This document shows positions 62,704-64,000 of a stretch of 64,000 nucleotides of DNA, piece after piece. The stretch lies in the NCBI GenBank assembly GCA_016873095.1, contig VGYC01000007.1:20182-84181 (forward strand), given 5' to 3'. Both the position numbers and the translations under genes were made by a program. The notes beneath the pieces are model-generated. The model ran no database searches, was not told where the DNA came from, and saw only the letters and a list, made by a program, of their open reading frames with translations. This DNA is from Planctomycetota bacterium. Lineage in GTDB: Bacteria; Planctomycetota; Planctomycetia; Gemmatales; Gemmataceae. The first letter of the stretch is position 1. Each line of letters begins with the position of its first letter.

Positions 62704-63918
62704 TCATTCGCCCTTCGAGATCGTGACAATCTTGGTCTGCGTGATGCCGGTGCTGGAGCGGATCTGCAGGGGGAAGCGGCCGAGCTTGGTAGCGCGAGCC
62801 TTCCACAGGACCATGCTCTGCCCCTCCTGGCCGGCCAGGAACGGGACTGGCTGAATCTCCTTGCCTTCGACGCGCTCCATGCCCGGCGGCAAGTTGAGTG
62901 CCAGTGACTGGCCCGGCGCAGCATCCGGGACGACAGCGGCGACGGTGAATTGCTTGCCTGGCTCGAAGGAGCCACCCAGGACGACGTTGAAGTGCCCGTC
63001 GCCGCCCGGCTTCGAGGCGATCCCCTTGCCATAGGCGTAGCCCATGTCGCGCTTGCCGCCCGGGGCCAATTCACGCGGCTCCCAGAAGAATCCCAGCGCG
63101 GAATCGCCCATCGATGCCTGGGCCGGCATGTCCCAGGTGTTGAAACCAAAGCCGTGGCGCGTCAGAACGAGCCGATTCGGCTTCTCGAAGAGATCCATCG
63201 TCAGATGGGCGATGTAGCCGGGATTCTTCAGGTCCGGCCGTTGCAAGACCTGGATATACGGTGGCAGGTCCTTGTCCTTGAACTGCATGCCGTCGATCAC
63301 GCGATTCTTGAGCGCGGGCGAGGTCGGCGAGGCGAACTGGGCGCCGTCGTTGTCCACGATGTAGATGTCGATGTAAATGCGCAGGCCGACCTTGAGGGCA
63401 CGATTGCTCTTGTTCTCGACCTGATAGCGGACCAGTACCGAGTCGAGTTGTCGCTTGGCGCCGGCGGTCGCCGGCTTGGTCGGGACGACCTCGACGGTCA
63501 TGGTCCAGCGCAAATCCTCGGCGGTCCAGACCGACGTGTATCCGCGCCGCTCGCGCGCGCCGGGAATCTTGGGCAAGGGCCTTTTGACCGCCTCGACGTT
63601 GCTCTCCAGGTCGGGACGGATCTGGCCATCGATGTTGATCGTGGGAAAGTGGCTGAGATGCAGGTTCTGACCTTGTTCGGTGGCGATGCGGACGTTCATC
63701 GGCCCTGCCGCCTGATATTGGATGCGCTGGACATTCTCGATGGGACCGTGGTCGGTCTCGGTTACGACTGGTTTTTCATCTTCAATCTTGACCGCGACGG
63801 GACGGCGCGGCGTCTGCCCCGTTGCGCCAGGCTGCCCGGAGCCGGTGAAGACGATCAAGGCCGTGCCCGCGACGGCGCTAGTCAACCATGCGATCCTGCT
63901 GGGGTTGGTCGATTTCAT
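62704..63918 (-). CDS. Secreted protein of unknown function
   Basis: A 404-residue exported protein with a signal peptide or anchor (RIAWLTSAVAGTALIVF). No named family is recognised. Beta-rich segments (VLVRYQVENKSNRALKVGLRI, TVAAVVPDAAPGQSLALN) suggest immunoglobulin-like or galactose-binding-type folds; the first half contains a conserved-looking HLSHFPTINIDG and GARERRGYTSVWTAED. The start at 63918 has AAGGAAG upstream. The 82 bases to the right edge hold nothing recognisable except the presumed promoter. Confidence 0.8.
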   Translation of the reverse strand: MKSTNPSRIAWLTSAVAGTALIVFTGSGQPGATGQTPRRPVAVKIEDEKPVVTETDHGPIENVQRIQYQAAGPMNVRIATEQGQNLHLSHFPTINIDGQIRPDLESNVEAVKRPLPKIPGARERRGYTSVWTAEDLRWTMTVEVVPTKPATAGAKRQLDSVLVRYQVENKSNRALKVGLRIYIDIYIVDNDGAQFASPTSPALKNRVIDGMQFKDKDLPPYIQVLQRPDLKNPGYIAHLTMDLFEKPNRLVLTRHGFGFNTWDMPAQASMGDSALGFFWEPRELAPGGKRDMGYAYGKGIASKPGGDGHFNVVLGGSFEPGKQFTVAAVVPDAAPGQSLALNLPPGMERVEGKEIQPVPFLAGQEGQSMVLWKARATKLGRFPLQIRSSTGITQTKIVTISKGE

Positions 63919-64000
63919 GGCGTCTTCCTTTTGTGAGGCATCATTTGAGGCTTCAGACCTGCGTGCCCTGACGTGCGTGAACTGCGTCCGTCATTATAGA

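Overview
The window looks like chromosomal DNA of a planctomycete, most likely of the Gemmataceae type. It is GC-rich and carries lineage hallmarks: five DUF1501 proteins, a DUF1549/DUF1553 cytochrome, a large PVC-type haem-domain dehydrogenase with HEAT repeats, tandem DUF4159 domains, DUF1080, four Hanks-type Ser/Thr kinases and an ECF sigma factor followed by a kinase. There is no insertion sequence, phage block, rRNA operon or CRISPR array. One tRNA is present, tRNA-Leu(UAG).

Region by region. At 1-1488 a leftward ECF sigma factor precedes a kinase cut by the window edge. At 1604-11399 a rightward respiratory cluster encodes a P1B ATPase fused to an HflK-like SPFH domain, two more SPFH proteins, cytochrome oxidase subunits I and III, a membrane protein, a dihaem lipoprotein cytochrome c and a Rieske protein; no CuA subunit II is seen. 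At 11.5-21.9 kb lie an S10 peptidase, a DUF4159 protein, an MfnD-like ATP-grasp ligase and two large secreted haem-type proteins. At 22.0-25.7 kb are leftward kinase, PhnB-like (frameshifted) and metallophosphoesterase genes. At 25.8-31.1 kb a rightward run holds a 2Fe-2S ferredoxin, an MTA/SAH nucleosidase-like protein, bioB, bioF and a fused bioD-bioA. It can be read as biotin synthesis plus an electron donor and removal of the BioB by-product.

From 31.1 to 45.7 kb there are an MFS transporter, an MDR dehydrogenase, pdxA, DUF1501 genes, a kinase, holA, an esterase-like hydrolase, dapB and leuD. From 44.4 to 52.0 kb come three more DUF1501 genes with a DUF1549/DUF1553 cytochrome and, between them, a compact overlapping two-gene cassette. 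From 52.1 kb to the end lie icd, a kinase with a beta-helix-like ectodomain, tRNA-Leu, an MFS transporter, a TPR protein, an MGDG-synthase-like glycosyltransferase, a hydrolase-DUF1080 protein and a secreted protein of unknown role.

The most unusual property of the window is a large set of small palindromic or inverted micro-repeats of about ten sequence types. Most are intergenic, but at least four sit in frame inside coding sequences: a kinase, the ATP-grasp ligase, the BioD-BioA linker and a DUF1501 protein. The BioD-BioA copy is exactly 27 codons long and matches an intergenic copy at 62.6 kb. Another type occurs in the same orientation just upstream of three start codons.
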